Program-made: the position numbers and the translations under genes
Origin: Haloarchaeobius amylolyticus
GTDB lineage: Archaea > Halobacteriota > Halobacteria > Halobacteriales > Natrialbaceae
DNA length: 64,000 nt
Direction of reading: 5' to 3'
Assembly (NCBI RefSeq): GCF_026616195.1
Contig: NZ_JANHDH010000001.1
Location: 1,860,001-1,924,000, forward strand
Part shown: positions 8,471 through 16,398 of the stretch, in pieces
How positions within the stretch are numbered: the stretch's first letter is position 1
Layout of the letters: each line of letters opens with the position of its first letter
Notes under the pieces: model-generated
The model's database searches: none
Told to the model about the DNA's origin: nothing
The model's input: only the letters and a program-made list of their open reading frames with translations

Positions 8471-9348
8471 CGCGGCGAGCCGCCCCTGACCGGCGAATCA
8501 GCGTCGCCAGCGACGGCTGGGTACGGACGGGACGGGCCATCGACCTCCGGGACCGGCCGGTCGACGCCGACGCCCTCGCGGCCGCCATCCGGGGCGACCA
8601 CGCCGAGGATGCCGAGGATGCCGACGGGTCGCGACTGCGCGTGACGGCTCCCGCGCTGGGACCGGTCCACGACCACGTCGCGGTCGTCGCACCGGGGGTG
8701 TCGTTCTCTCGCCGCCGGGCGCTGGCGGCCGTGGCGCGGTCGCGGGGGCTCGTCCCGCCACAGGCCGCGGCGCTCCGGGAGGTCGAGGCCGCAATGGCCG
8801 ACCCGGCCACGGCCGCGGTCGACCTCGAAGGCGCCCGCCGGCAGGTGGCCGCGGCGAGCGCCGAGGAGGACCGGCTCAGGGAGCGCGTGGCGACGCTCCA
8901 GGGCGAGCTGCGGGCGCGCCGGGACGTGGACGCGGCGACCGAGGCGGTGGCGGCAGACCTGCAGGAGACCCTCCGAGAGCTCACCGACGTCGAGACGGCG
9001 CGCATCGCTGCCGAACAGGCCCTGTCGCAGGTCCGCGAGGCGGCCCGGGCGGGCCGGGACGCCCGTGAGCGAGAGCTCCGGCTGGTCGACCGGCGCGACA
9101 ACCTGCGGCGGGCCGCGACGGCGTGGCTGGCGGGGGAGCTGGAGGCGGCGTTCGAGTCGGCCCTGACAGCGGTTCCCGGTGGGGCGGCTGCCCGGGACGC
9201 GACCGCGTCGGGCGACGACCCCGTCTCGGCCGCCCTCGCGGTCGTCCGACTGGCGTCGCTGGCCGCGCCGGTGGTCCTCGCGTGCGGCCGGTTCGACTCT
9301 GCCGCCGACGCCGCGGCCGTCCTCGACGCCCCCGTCGTCATCGTTTAA
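8467..9348 (+). CDS. Coiled-coil protein of the MinD-associated block
   Basis: 293 residues. Residues about 105-205 are a long Ala/Arg/Glu-rich helix with heptad character (SAEEDRLRERVATLQGELRARRD), flanked by an N-terminal beta-rich part and a C-terminal hydrophobic helical domain. A coiled-coil partner two genes before a MinD-type ATPase invites comparison with MinD-effector pairs, but no known family is recognised. GTG 8467 overlaps the previous stop. Confidence 0.8.
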   Translation: MTRRAAPDRRISVASDGWVRTGRAIDLRDRPVDADALAAAIRGDHAEDAEDADGSRLRVTAPALGPVHDHVAVVAPGVSFSRRRALAAVARSRGLVPPQAAALREVEAAMADPATAAVDLEGARRQVAAASAEEDRLRERVATLQGELRARRDVDAATEAVAADLQETLRELTDVETARIAAEQALSQVREAARAGRDARERELRLVDRRDNLRRAATAWLAGELEAAFESALTAVPGGAAARDATASGDDPVSAALAVVRLASLAAPVVLACGRFDSAADAAAVLDAPVVIV

Positions 9349-9374
9349 ATCCGAACGGGCGGCCAGAGGGGGCC

Positions 9375-9986
9375 ATGGTCGACCTCCACGTCGAGACGGA
9401 CAGGCGCGACTGCGTGACGTTCGTCGCAGCGACGGTCACGAACGACGGGTCCCGGCCCCGCCGGGTGACGCTCGAACCCGGGCTCGAGACGGTCTGGTAC
9501 CCGCGCCGACAGGGCCAGCCGGAAGCAGGCTGGGACGAGGGTTCGGTGACGCTGGTCGTGCCGGCGGCCGGCAGCCGCGGCGTCGGCTTCGCCAGCCCGG
9601 ACGCCCCCGAGTCGGTCGGGGACGGGGCAGTCCTTCGGGTCGCCGACGCGGCACCGACGCGACACGCGGCACCGGTGCTCCCGCACTCGGCGGCCGGGCT
9701 GGTCCGGACGCTCGGCGACCCGACGCCGCCGGGAGACGCGGTACCGGCCGGGGATGCTGTGCCGGCCGGGAAAGACATGGACTGGAACGACGTGGACGAC
9801 GCGGGCAGGCCGGAGACGCCCACGTCGGAGCCAGCCCCGCGGCCGCCGCGGGCCGTCACCGCCTGGCTCGACGCGCTGGAGCGCCGCGAGTCCCCGACGA
9901 CGCGCGACCGCCGGCGGGTCGCCGCGGTCGCCGAGCGAGCACGACGGCTGGCCGCCGACATGGAGGACCGATGCGGCTCGCGGTGA
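9375..9986 (+). CDS. Conserved protein preceding the MinD-like gene
   Basis: 203 residues. The first 90 residues look like a small beta-sandwich (VTFVAATVTNDGSRPRRVTLEPG), then comes a Pro/Ala/Gly-rich linker and a C-terminal helical segment (TTRDRRRVAAVAERARRLAADME). It overlaps the MinD-like gene by 16 bases, strong evidence for an operon. Unknown function; a haloarchaeal DUF family is likely. Confidence 0.8.
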   Translation: MVDLHVETDRRDCVTFVAATVTNDGSRPRRVTLEPGLETVWYPRRQGQPEAGWDEGSVTLVVPAAGSRGVGFASPDAPESVGDGAVLRVADAAPTRHAAPVLPHSAAGLVRTLGDPTPPGDAVPAGDAVPAGKDMDWNDVDDAGRPETPTSEPAPRPPRAVTAWLDALERRESPTTRDRRRVAAVAERARRLAADMEDRCGSR

Positions 9987-10630
9987 CGGGTGGGAAGGGC
10001 GGCGTCGGGAAGTCCACGGTCGCGTACAACCTCGGCGCGGCGACCGGCGCGGTGGTCGTCGACGGCGACCTCGGGATGGCCGACCTGCCCGCGACGCGGG
10101 GCCCGGACCTCCACGACGTGCTGGCCGGCCGGGCCGACCCGGTCGAGGCGGTCCGCGAGGACGGCCCCGTCAGGCTCCTCCCCTGTGGCCGAAGTCTGGC
10201 CGGGGCACGCGCCGCCGACGCGACCGAACTCGTGCGGGCCGTCGCGGCCGTCGAACACGCCTACGGCGACGTGATCCTGGACTGCCCGGCCGGGATGGCC
10301 GCGGACGCCGGCATCCCCCTGCTGGTCGCGGACCGGTCGGTGCTCGTCGCACTCCCAGATGCCTTCGCGCTCCCCGACGCCCTGCGAACGCGGGCGCTGG
10401 CCCGGGAGCTGGACGCCGGGCTGGCGCGTGTCGTCCTCAACCGGACCGGTGAGAACCCGCCAGTCGCGGCGGTCGAGCGCGCCCTCGGCGCGCCCGTCTC
10501 GACGATTCCCGAGAAGGAGGTGGTCAGGCGTGCCGGCCGCGCCGGCCAGCCGGTGCAGGCACTGGCGCCCGATGGGCCGGTGGTCGACGCGTTCGAGTCG
10601 CTGGCGGCGGCGGTCGCACCGCGCTCGTGA
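9971..10630 (+). CDS. MinD/ParA-family P-loop ATPase
   Basis: 219 residues, a compact member of the deviant Walker A (SIMIBI) ATPases. Walker A GGKGGVGKST has both signature lysines, switch I is VVVDGDLGMADLP and the Walker B-like strand is GDVILDCPAGM. Bacterial MinD positions division machinery; haloarchaeal paralogs (MinD1-4) influence placement of motility and chemotaxis machinery rather than division. The C-terminus lacks an obvious membrane-targeting amphipathic helix. Start ATG 9971 is preceded by GGAGG. Its substrates are presumably the products of the four upstream genes. Confidence 0.9.
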   Translation: MRLAVTGGKGGVGKSTVAYNLGAATGAVVVDGDLGMADLPATRGPDLHDVLAGRADPVEAVREDGPVRLLPCGRSLAGARAADATELVRAVAAVEHAYGDVILDCPAGMAADAGIPLLVADRSVLVALPDAFALPDALRTRALARELDAGLARVVLNRTGENPPVAAVERALGAPVSTIPEKEVVRRAGRAGQPVQALAPDGPVVDAFESLAAAVAPRS

Positions 10631-10648
10631 CACGGTGAGGCGGCGGTC

Positions 10649-11524
10649 TCAGTTCTCGTCGACGAGGTCGTAGTACGCCGAGCGCACCGTCACGGTGGAG
10701 ACGTCCGCGACCTCGGCGGCCGCGGCTTGCGTCAGTGAGGAGCCTTCTCGCTTCGCAGCGGCGTAGAGACAGCCGGCGGCGAAGCCACTCGGGTTCCGGC
10801 CCGAGGCGATGCCGGCGTCGAACGCGTCGGCCGCGAGCTGGCGGGCCCGGCGCTCGACCGCCTGCGGGAGGTCGAGTTCGGTCGCGAAGCGCGCGAGGTA
10901 CTCGCGGGGGTCGATGGGGCCGGTCGGGAGCCCGAGGTCGCGGTTCATCGCGTCGTAGGCGGCCCGTAACTCGGCCTCGTCGGCCCGGGACTCGGCGACG
11001 ACCTCGTCGACCGTCCGCGAGATGGTCCGGACGCGGCAGGTCGCGTACACCGCGGCCGCCGCGAACCCCTCGATGGACCGGCCCCGGAGCAGGTCCTCGT
11101 TCTGGGCGGACTCGAACAGCGTGCAGGCCTGCTCGCGGATGCTGCGCGGGAGCGAGAGCGACCCGACGATGCGCCGGATCTCGGTGAAACCGTACACCTT
11201 GTTGCGGTCGGTCTTGGTCGCGATTCGCGCCCGGTTGTGGTGGCGGCGAAGTCGGGTGAGGGTCCGGCGCTTGCGCCCGGTCAGCCGGGTGTCCCCGCTC
11301 CCGTACCCGATCTCGGTCGAGAGCCCGCGGTCGTGTCGGGACCGCGTGAGGGGCGCCCCGGTCCGCTTGCCCGAGTCGTCGCCCTCGGTGAACGACCGCC
11401 ACTCCGGGCCGCGGTCGAGCCGGTCCGCGCCGACGACCAGCCCGCACTGGCCACAGACGGTCTCGTCGCGGTCACGTTCGAGGGTTCCACTGCACTCCGG
11501 ACAGCACTGCATCGCTTTGCTCAT
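10649..11524 (-). CDS. tfb: Transcription initiation factor B (TFB) paralog
   Basis: 291 residues. An N-terminal zinc ribbon (CPEC at 8-11, CGQC at 24-27), B-reader region with GPEWRSF, then two cyclin-like repeats (about 105-195 and 200-290), the second ending in DVSTVTVRSAYYDL. It recruits RNA polymerase to TBP-bound TATA boxes. Haloarchaea encode many TFBs with different promoter sets; this one has an unusually short and Arg-rich linker (RKRRTLTRLRRHHNRAR). It converges on the MinD-like gene and is read from its own leaderless promoter. Confidence 0.94.
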   Translation of the reverse strand: MSKAMQCCPECSGTLERDRDETVCGQCGLVVGADRLDRGPEWRSFTEGDDSGKRTGAPLTRSRHDRGLSTEIGYGSGDTRLTGRKRRTLTRLRRHHNRARIATKTDRNKVYGFTEIRRIVGSLSLPRSIREQACTLFESAQNEDLLRGRSIEGFAAAAVYATCRVRTISRTVDEVVAESRADEAELRAAYDAMNRDLGLPTGPIDPREYLARFATELDLPQAVERRARQLAADAFDAGIASGRNPSGFAAGCLYAAAKREGSSLTQAAAAEVADVSTVTVRSAYYDLVDEN

Positions 11525-11547
11525 ACTCTGACCTACGCGCCGACGGG

Positions 11548-11556
11548 TTATTTAAA
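11548..11556 (-). promoter_or_regulatory. TATA element of tfb
   Basis: On the minus strand TTTAAATAA is centred 28 bases before the ATG at 11524, the spacing of a leaderless haloarchaeal promoter. Confidence 0.75.
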
Positions 11557-11752
11557 CGAGAGACGGTTCCGGTGAAAACCGGGCGTCGCCCGGGGTGGAG
11601 CCTACCGGTAACCGGTGGGTTCTGTCGCCGGCGGGAGTCCGGAGTGAAAGTGAACAATCACCGGTAACTTGCGGGTCGAATCGACGGACTGCGAGCCGGT
11701 GAGTTCTCTGCTCGACTCGAACCGAAGGGGTTCGCGCGGCGAACCGGCCCAC

Positions 11753-11760
11753 TTTTATTT
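11753..11760 (+). promoter_or_regulatory. TATA element of the 11784 gene
   Basis: TTTTATTT is centred about 27 bases before ATG 11784, implying a leaderless transcript. It shares a 259-base divergent spacer with the tfb promoter. Confidence 0.7.
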
Positions 11761-11783
11761 CAGTACGAACCAGTAGGCTAGCA

Positions 11784-12299
11784 ATGACGTTGTCGGACAT
11801 CGCTGACGGGTTGTGCGTGACGACGGAGCAGCGCGACCGCGGGGTCGCCTCCACCGACGAGACCGACCGGACGCTCGCGGAGCGCCTCGCCGAGTACGAG
11901 ACGGACCTGCCCTGCGACGCCCCGGCCGCGGCGGCGGTCGTGGACGCCTACACCGGCGGGGCAGCCATCGACGCAGCCGGCCACGACGCCGGCGTGACGC
12001 CCATGGCCGCCGCGAAGGTGCTCCACCTGCTCGGGCTGGACGGCGTCTCGCCGCTCGCCCCGGCGGGCCGCCGCATCGTCCGCGACTGGCTGGACGCGAG
12101 AGTCTCACGCGCGGACGCTCGCGCACTCACGGGTGCGGGAGCACAGGAGTTCGCACTCGCCGCCTTCGTCGAGGCCCACGACCCCCTGCCGGGCGCCGAG
12201 GACGTGGTGACCGGCGCGCTCTCGCGCTCGGGCAACGCGGCGGTCCACAAGCGCGACGCCCTCGCGGAGACGATGCACGGCGCCGACGAGTTCTGGTGA
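11784..12299 (+). CDS. Conserved haloarchaeal helical protein
   Basis: 171 residues, mostly helical and acidic, no membrane segment. The middle (CDAPAAAAVVDAYTGGAAIDAAGHDAGVTPMAAAKVLHLLG) reads like a helix-turn-helix that tests for a short spacer between two helices, as in DNA-binding domains of unknown haloarchaeal families. A regulator is possible, but no family is recognised. It is monocistronic, with its own TATA element and a 59-base gap after it. Confidence 0.75.
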   Translation: MTLSDIADGLCVTTEQRDRGVASTDETDRTLAERLAEYETDLPCDAPAAAAVVDAYTGGAAIDAAGHDAGVTPMAAAKVLHLLGLDGVSPLAPAGRRIVRDWLDARVSRADARALTGAGAQEFALAAFVEAHDPLPGAEDVVTGALSRSGNAAVHKRDALAETMHGADEFW

Positions 12300-12358
12300 C
12301 CGCACGCCACAGATAATTAGTCTCGCTCCTTTTCCCTCGCCCGCGGCTAGGTCGGCCC

Positions 12359-12664
12359 ATGAGTGACGACACGACGACGGACGAGGCGGTCTCCATCGAC
12401 GTCGGACAGACGGTGTGTACGCCCAGTGGCGACGAGATCGGCGAGATACGCGGGTTCACCAGCGAGGGCGTCGAGGTCGCGCTCCACGACGAGGTCGCAA
12501 CGACCTCGCCCGAGAGCGAACCGGGCCAGACCTTCGGCGAGGGCTACCTCATGTGGGAGTGCGAGGCGTGTGGCGAGATGGGCGACCTCGAGGACGGGAT
12601 GCCCGATGCCTGTCCGAGCTGTGGCGCGTCGAAGGAGCACCTCTTCCGCGCCCGAGAGGACTGA
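12359..12664 (+). CDS. Rubredoxin-like zinc-ribbon protein
   Basis: 101 residues. The N-terminal half has a small beta-barrel look (VGQTVCTPSGDEIGEIRGF), the C-terminal half carries CEACG and CPSCG knuckles separated by 18 residues, followed by a conserved KEHLF, as in rubredoxin/rubrerythrin-type or DUF7130-like zinc ribbons of haloarchaea (family number recalled). It could bind zinc or iron. A poly-pyrimidine CCTTTT at 12328-12333 sits at TATA distance. The gene ends 6 bases before the next start. Confidence 0.82.
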   Translation: MSDDTTTDEAVSIDVGQTVCTPSGDEIGEIRGFTSEGVEVALHDEVATTSPESEPGQTFGEGYLMWECEACGEMGDLEDGMPDACPSCGASKEHLFRARED

Positions 12665-12670
12665 CGCCCG

Positions 12671-13924
12671 GTGTGCCCCGAGCGCTCACCCGTGACGAGC
12701 ACCACCCGGTCGGTCGTCGCGTTCTGCAGGCGGTACGTCCAGACGTGGGTCCACGCGGTCGCGACGGCCGCGATGACGGCGTTCGGGACCCTGACGGTCG
12801 TGGACCGCCGGTTCGCGGTCCTGGCCATCGCGTGCTACCTGGTACCGCCACTTGGCTACTACGTGGTCGCGGACGGGCCGTGGGGCCACGGCGCCGGTGA
12901 GCAGGCGATGAAGAACGACGAACCCGCCGCCGGGGAGGACCGCCCGGCCGACGGCTCCGCGACCAATGGCGAGGAGCGCGATACGACGACGGCGGGACCG
13001 GCAACCCGGGAGCAGCCGCCGGACTGGCAGGCCGTCGACCTCCCGACCGGGGCCGACCTGACCGACGTGGTCGTCGCCGACGAGGTGGCGTACGCCGTCG
13101 GTGACGACGGGGTGGTGCTCGCGGGAGAGGGTGAACGCGAGGCCGACGACTGGCGCGTCGCCCTCGCCGACGGGCCGGGGGCACAGGCCAGCGACCTGAC
13201 CGCGGTCGACGCGACGGCCGACGGCGCGGTCTGGGTCGCCGGGGCCGGCGGAGCGCTCGGTCGCCTCGACCCGGATTCCGGCCGCCACCGCGACCTCTCT
13301 GCCCCCCGCGACCGGACCGACGAGTGGACCGACCTCGCCGTCACCGGGGCCGACGGGAACGAGACCGTCGTCCTCGCGACCGGGTCCGGTGAACTCCTCT
13401 GGGGGCGCTACCGCGACGGCGACTGCCGGTGGGACGCGGCCACCAAGCCCGGGACCGGGTCGAGCATCACCGCGGTCGCGCTCCGCGGCCAGGGGGAACC
13501 CGGGAACGCCGGAGACGTCGCCGGCTACTGCTGTGACACGAACGACGGGGTGTTCGCGGTCTCCCCGGGCGAGGCGACGGCCAGGGACGGCCTCGATGCG
13601 CGGGGCGTGCTCTGGGACGCGGTCGCCCTGGCGGGCGACGGCTGTCTCGTCGCCGACGGGAGTGGTGTGGTCCACCACTACCGGGACGGGGGCTGGACCC
13701 CGACGAAGGTGAGCGGGAGCGCCCTCGCGGCCCTCGACGCGACCGAAGCCGGCGACGGCCAGGTCGCGGCCGGCGACGACCGGCTCTACCGGCACACCGG
13801 CAGCAGGAACTGGGAGAGCGACAGCGTCGTCGGCGTGGCCGGCCTCCGCGGGGTCGCGCTCGGCGACCGGGCCGTCGTCGCGGTCGGCGAGGCCGGGATG
13901 GCCGCCGTCGGGCGGTTCGGGTGA
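12671..13924 (+). CDS. Membrane-anchored beta-propeller protein
   Basis: 417 residues. Two hydrophobic helices near the N-terminus (about 28-65) anchor the protein, followed by an acidic linker and five to seven short blade-like repeats from residue 115, each with a pattern such as VAYAVGDDGVVLAGEG or DGAVWVAGAGGALG. Such repeats match YCF48/WD40-like propellers used for protein contacts. It is a likely distant relative of the soluble propeller at 35256-36059. GTG 12671 is taken as start; GTG 12692 is an alternative. Confidence 0.75.
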   Translation: MCPERSPVTSTTRSVVAFCRRYVQTWVHAVATAAMTAFGTLTVVDRRFAVLAIACYLVPPLGYYVVADGPWGHGAGEQAMKNDEPAAGEDRPADGSATNGEERDTTTAGPATREQPPDWQAVDLPTGADLTDVVVADEVAYAVGDDGVVLAGEGEREADDWRVALADGPGAQASDLTAVDATADGAVWVAGAGGALGRLDPDSGRHRDLSAPRDRTDEWTDLAVTGADGNETVVLATGSGELLWGRYRDGDCRWDAATKPGTGSSITAVALRGQGEPGNAGDVAGYCCDTNDGVFAVSPGEATARDGLDARGVLWDAVALAGDGCLVADGSGVVHHYRDGGWTPTKVSGSALAALDATEAGDGQVAAGDDRLYRHTGSRNWESDSVVGVAGLRGVALGDRAVVAVGEAGMAAVGRFG

Positions 13925-13960
13925 GTTCCGGTACCGACGGGGTGACGATTGCGTCCGTCG

Positions 13961-14350
13961 TCAGTACGTCCGCAGGCTCGCCGACCCGACCGCGATGCGG
14001 ACCAGCACGTTCTCCGACCAGGCGTCCTCGGCCACCCCGTAGCGACGGTTGATGCGGGCGTTCGCCTCCGCCGTCTCGGCCGCGTCGTCGACGACCGTCG
14101 CGGTCCCGCGCAGGGTGACCGTCCACTCGGGGACGCCCCCGGTCTCCGCGCTGACCGCCAGCGAGACGCGGGGGTTCGCGCGGAGGTTCGCCAGTTTCCG
14201 GCCGGTCGTGACGATCTCTATCTCGCCGTCTTCGTAGTGGTACCAGACCGGGGCGACGTGTGGGCGGTCGTCGGTGCAGGTCGAGAGGTAGGCGACGCGG
14301 GGCGGGTCCCTGGTGAGACGCTCCTCGATGTCGGGCGAGACCGTGGCCAT
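13961..14350 (-). CDS. Pyridoxamine 5'-phosphate oxidase-like flavoprotein
   Basis: 129 residues, the size of a single split-barrel flavin-binding domain. It has the family pattern RVAYLSTCTDDRPHVAPVWYHYEDGEIEIVT followed by KLANLRANPRVSLAV. Members use FMN or F420 to reduce small substrates; which cofactor is used here cannot be read from the sequence. The start at 14350 is chosen because the upstream extension is not haloarchaeal-like. Confidence 0.87.
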   Translation of the reverse strand: MATVSPDIEERLTRDPPRVAYLSTCTDDRPHVAPVWYHYEDGEIEIVTTGRKLANLRANPRVSLAVSAETGGVPEWTVTLRGTATVVDDAAETAEANARINRRYGVAEDAWSENVLVRIAVGSASLRTY

Positions 14351-14537
14351 GGTCCTGCTAGGGAGTGGTGGACAATGAGCACGCTGGACACCGCCCCGAG
14401 GAAGCATACGCGCACCAACCAGAGCTAACGGAAATAAGCAGTAGAGATACTGTCGCGGCCGACAGGACCGTTTCACGGATTACGTGACCTGTACCGTGAC
14501 ATTACGAGCACGGTAAGCAAATGGGTGTAGGCCCGAC

Positions 14538-16217
14538 GTGGAGCCAGTGACGACCGTTCGTGTCCGGTTCGCCGCGCCGGCCACCCGCGAGGTCGAGACC
14601 GACGGGGCGACGTGGCTCGTCGACGCGACGACGCCGGGGGCGCTGGTCCGGGCCATCCGCGAGGGGGAGGACGTGGCAGCGACGATGCGGGCCCTTCCGG
14701 CGGACGACGCGGTGGTCGCCCGCGTCGACCCGGACGGGACCCTCGACGCCTACCGGAGCGTCACGGCGACGCGGGTCCTCTACCTCGTCGACCGCGAGGA
14801 CGACCCGGCCCTGCTCACCGACAACTTCCGGAGCGCCCTCGCCGCGGTCCCCGTCGCGGAGCGGAGCGTCCCCCGGCGGGCCATCGCCGACCACCTGCTG
14901 TTCCGCAGCCCCATCGAACCCACGACGTACGTCTCCCAGGTCCGGGCGCTCCCCCACGGGACGTGGCTCCACCGCGACGGGGCGACGGGCGCGGTGTCGA
15001 CCCGGCAGGTCGGCCGGGTGACCGCCGCGACGGAGCGCTCGCGCGGGCAGGCCGTCGACGCCCTCGAAGGGTCGCTGGCCGCGGTCCTCGCCGAGAGCGT
15101 CCCCGACCGCGCCGCCACCATGCTCTCGGGTGGCACCGACTCGACGCTGTTGCACACCTTCCGGGCGGACGACCCCGCGTTCGTCATGACGTGTGACTCC
15201 CCGGAGGTGGGCTTCGAGTACGAGAACGCGGCCCGGGCCAGCGACGCGCTCGGCGTCACCCCCCGCCGGGTGCGCCTCGACGAGGACTCGTTCCTGACGG
15301 CGCTGGAGGCCAGCATCGACGCCCTCGGCTCCCCGTCGCACTACCACCAGACGGTGCTGACGAACCACGCCCTCCGGCGCGACGGCGGGGACTGGTACGT
15401 CAACGGCGCCGGGGCGGACTCGCTGTTCGGCGTCCCGTCGGTGAAGGCCGCGAAGCTCGCGGGCCTGCTCTCGCCCCTGCTCGCGGTCCCGGGCGCGAAA
15501 CCACTCTGTCGGCACGGGCTGGGCCAGCTCTCGGCGATTCCGCGCCGGCTCTGTGACCTCGTCCAGCGACTCGACCGCCCCCTCGGCGACCCCCGGTCGC
15601 TGGCCGTCGACCTGGCCTTCTTCACCGACCCGTCGCTGGTGGCGCGGATGACCGACCGGGACACCGTCACCGACCGGGTCGACCGACAGGTCGAGTACGT
15701 CCGCGAGCGCGCCGCCCACACCGGCGAGAGCCGGTTCGCCCGCCACGCCGAGTGCGGCCACTGGCTGAGCTTCTTCCAGCACGACGGCGTCTCCCAGTGG
15801 CGCCAGCTCGGCCACGTCCACGACAGCAGCCTCGTCACCCCGTTCACGACGGCCCGGGTCGCCCGGACCGCGCTCTCGGTCGCCCCGGAGGACCGGTTCG
15901 TCGGCCCCCTCGGCGACATGCGCCCGAAGCACGTCCCGAAGGCCCTGCTGGAACGCCGGCTGCCCGCGTACTCGCCGGGGAACCGGAAGGGGTCCGGGTC
16001 GCTGCCGGTCGCGCGGTACTTCGCGGACGGCCCTCTCGGCGCGGTGTTCGACCGGTACGACCCGCCCGGGTTCGTCCCGCCGTCGCTGACCGACCGACAC
16101 GTCGACCGCTTCGGGCCGGTGACGTGGAACCTGCTCACCTTCGCCGTCTGGCGCGACCGGGTCCTGCGCGACCCGGCACTCGACCCCGTCCCGGCCGTGG
16201 CCGTGGTACGGGGCTGA
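14538..16217 (+). CDS. Asparagine-synthetase-like protein lacking an obvious glutaminase nucleophile
   Basis: 559 residues. The C-terminal synthetase domain has the PP-loop SGGTDST at residues 197-203 and a conserved NGAGADSLFG, typical of ATP-dependent AMP-forming amidotransferases such as AsnB. The N-terminal 190 residues have the layout of a class II glutaminase domain but no Cys at position 2, so ammonia from glutamine seems unlikely; ammonia or another amine may be used. The product could be an amide in surface-sugar or cofactor synthesis rather than asparagine. GTG 14538 is the start; no neighbouring gene suggests the substrate. Confidence 0.8.
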   Translation: MEPVTTVRVRFAAPATREVETDGATWLVDATTPGALVRAIREGEDVAATMRALPADDAVVARVDPDGTLDAYRSVTATRVLYLVDREDDPALLTDNFRSALAAVPVAERSVPRRAIADHLLFRSPIEPTTYVSQVRALPHGTWLHRDGATGAVSTRQVGRVTAATERSRGQAVDALEGSLAAVLAESVPDRAATMLSGGTDSTLLHTFRADDPAFVMTCDSPEVGFEYENAARASDALGVTPRRVRLDEDSFLTALEASIDALGSPSHYHQTVLTNHALRRDGGDWYVNGAGADSLFGVPSVKAAKLAGLLSPLLAVPGAKPLCRHGLGQLSAIPRRLCDLVQRLDRPLGDPRSLAVDLAFFTDPSLVARMTDRDTVTDRVDRQVEYVRERAAHTGESRFARHAECGHWLSFFQHDGVSQWRQLGHVHDSSLVTPFTTARVARTALSVAPEDRFVGPLGDMRPKHVPKALLERRLPAYSPGNRKGSGSLPVARYFADGPLGAVFDRYDPPGFVPPSLTDRHVDRFGPVTWNLLTFAVWRDRVLRDPALDPVPAVAVVRG

Positions 16218-16236
16218 GCCTGCTCACCGGCGGCGA

Positions 16237-16252
16237 CGGGGGCACACCCCCG
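16237..16252 (+). terminator. GC-rich hairpin after the asparagine-synthetase-like gene
   Basis: CGGGGG and CCCCCG pair across a CACA loop, 20 bases after the stop codon, followed by an AT-rich run. It may end transcription before the pst promoter. Confidence 0.45.
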
Positions 16253-16255
16253 GAA

Positions 16256-16272
16256 TATATAGCATCTATATA
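16256..16272 (+). promoter_or_regulatory. AT-rich palindrome upstream of pst
   Basis: TATATAG and CTATATA form a perfect 7-base inverted repeat with a 3-base spacer, 127 bases before pstS, inside the only strongly AT-rich stretch of the area. A phosphate-responsive operator or upstream promoter is possible. Confidence 0.5.
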
Positions 16273-16369
16273 CATGCACATACCCGTCATATTCTCCAAT
16301 TAGTGGTGCGTAGCAGGGGTTATGGGACCATTCTATTATGTGTCGTAGTAGATTCCTATTATAAACAGG

Positions 16370-16377
16370 TTTTATTA
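16370..16377 (+). promoter_or_regulatory. TATA element of the pst operon
   Basis: TTTTATTA is centred 26 bases before ATG 16399. A second AT-rich element, TATTATAAAC, lies at 16357-16366. Phosphate starvation control is expected from the operon's content. Confidence 0.7.
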
Positions 16378-16398
16378 GCCTCACGTAGATTTCGGGTG

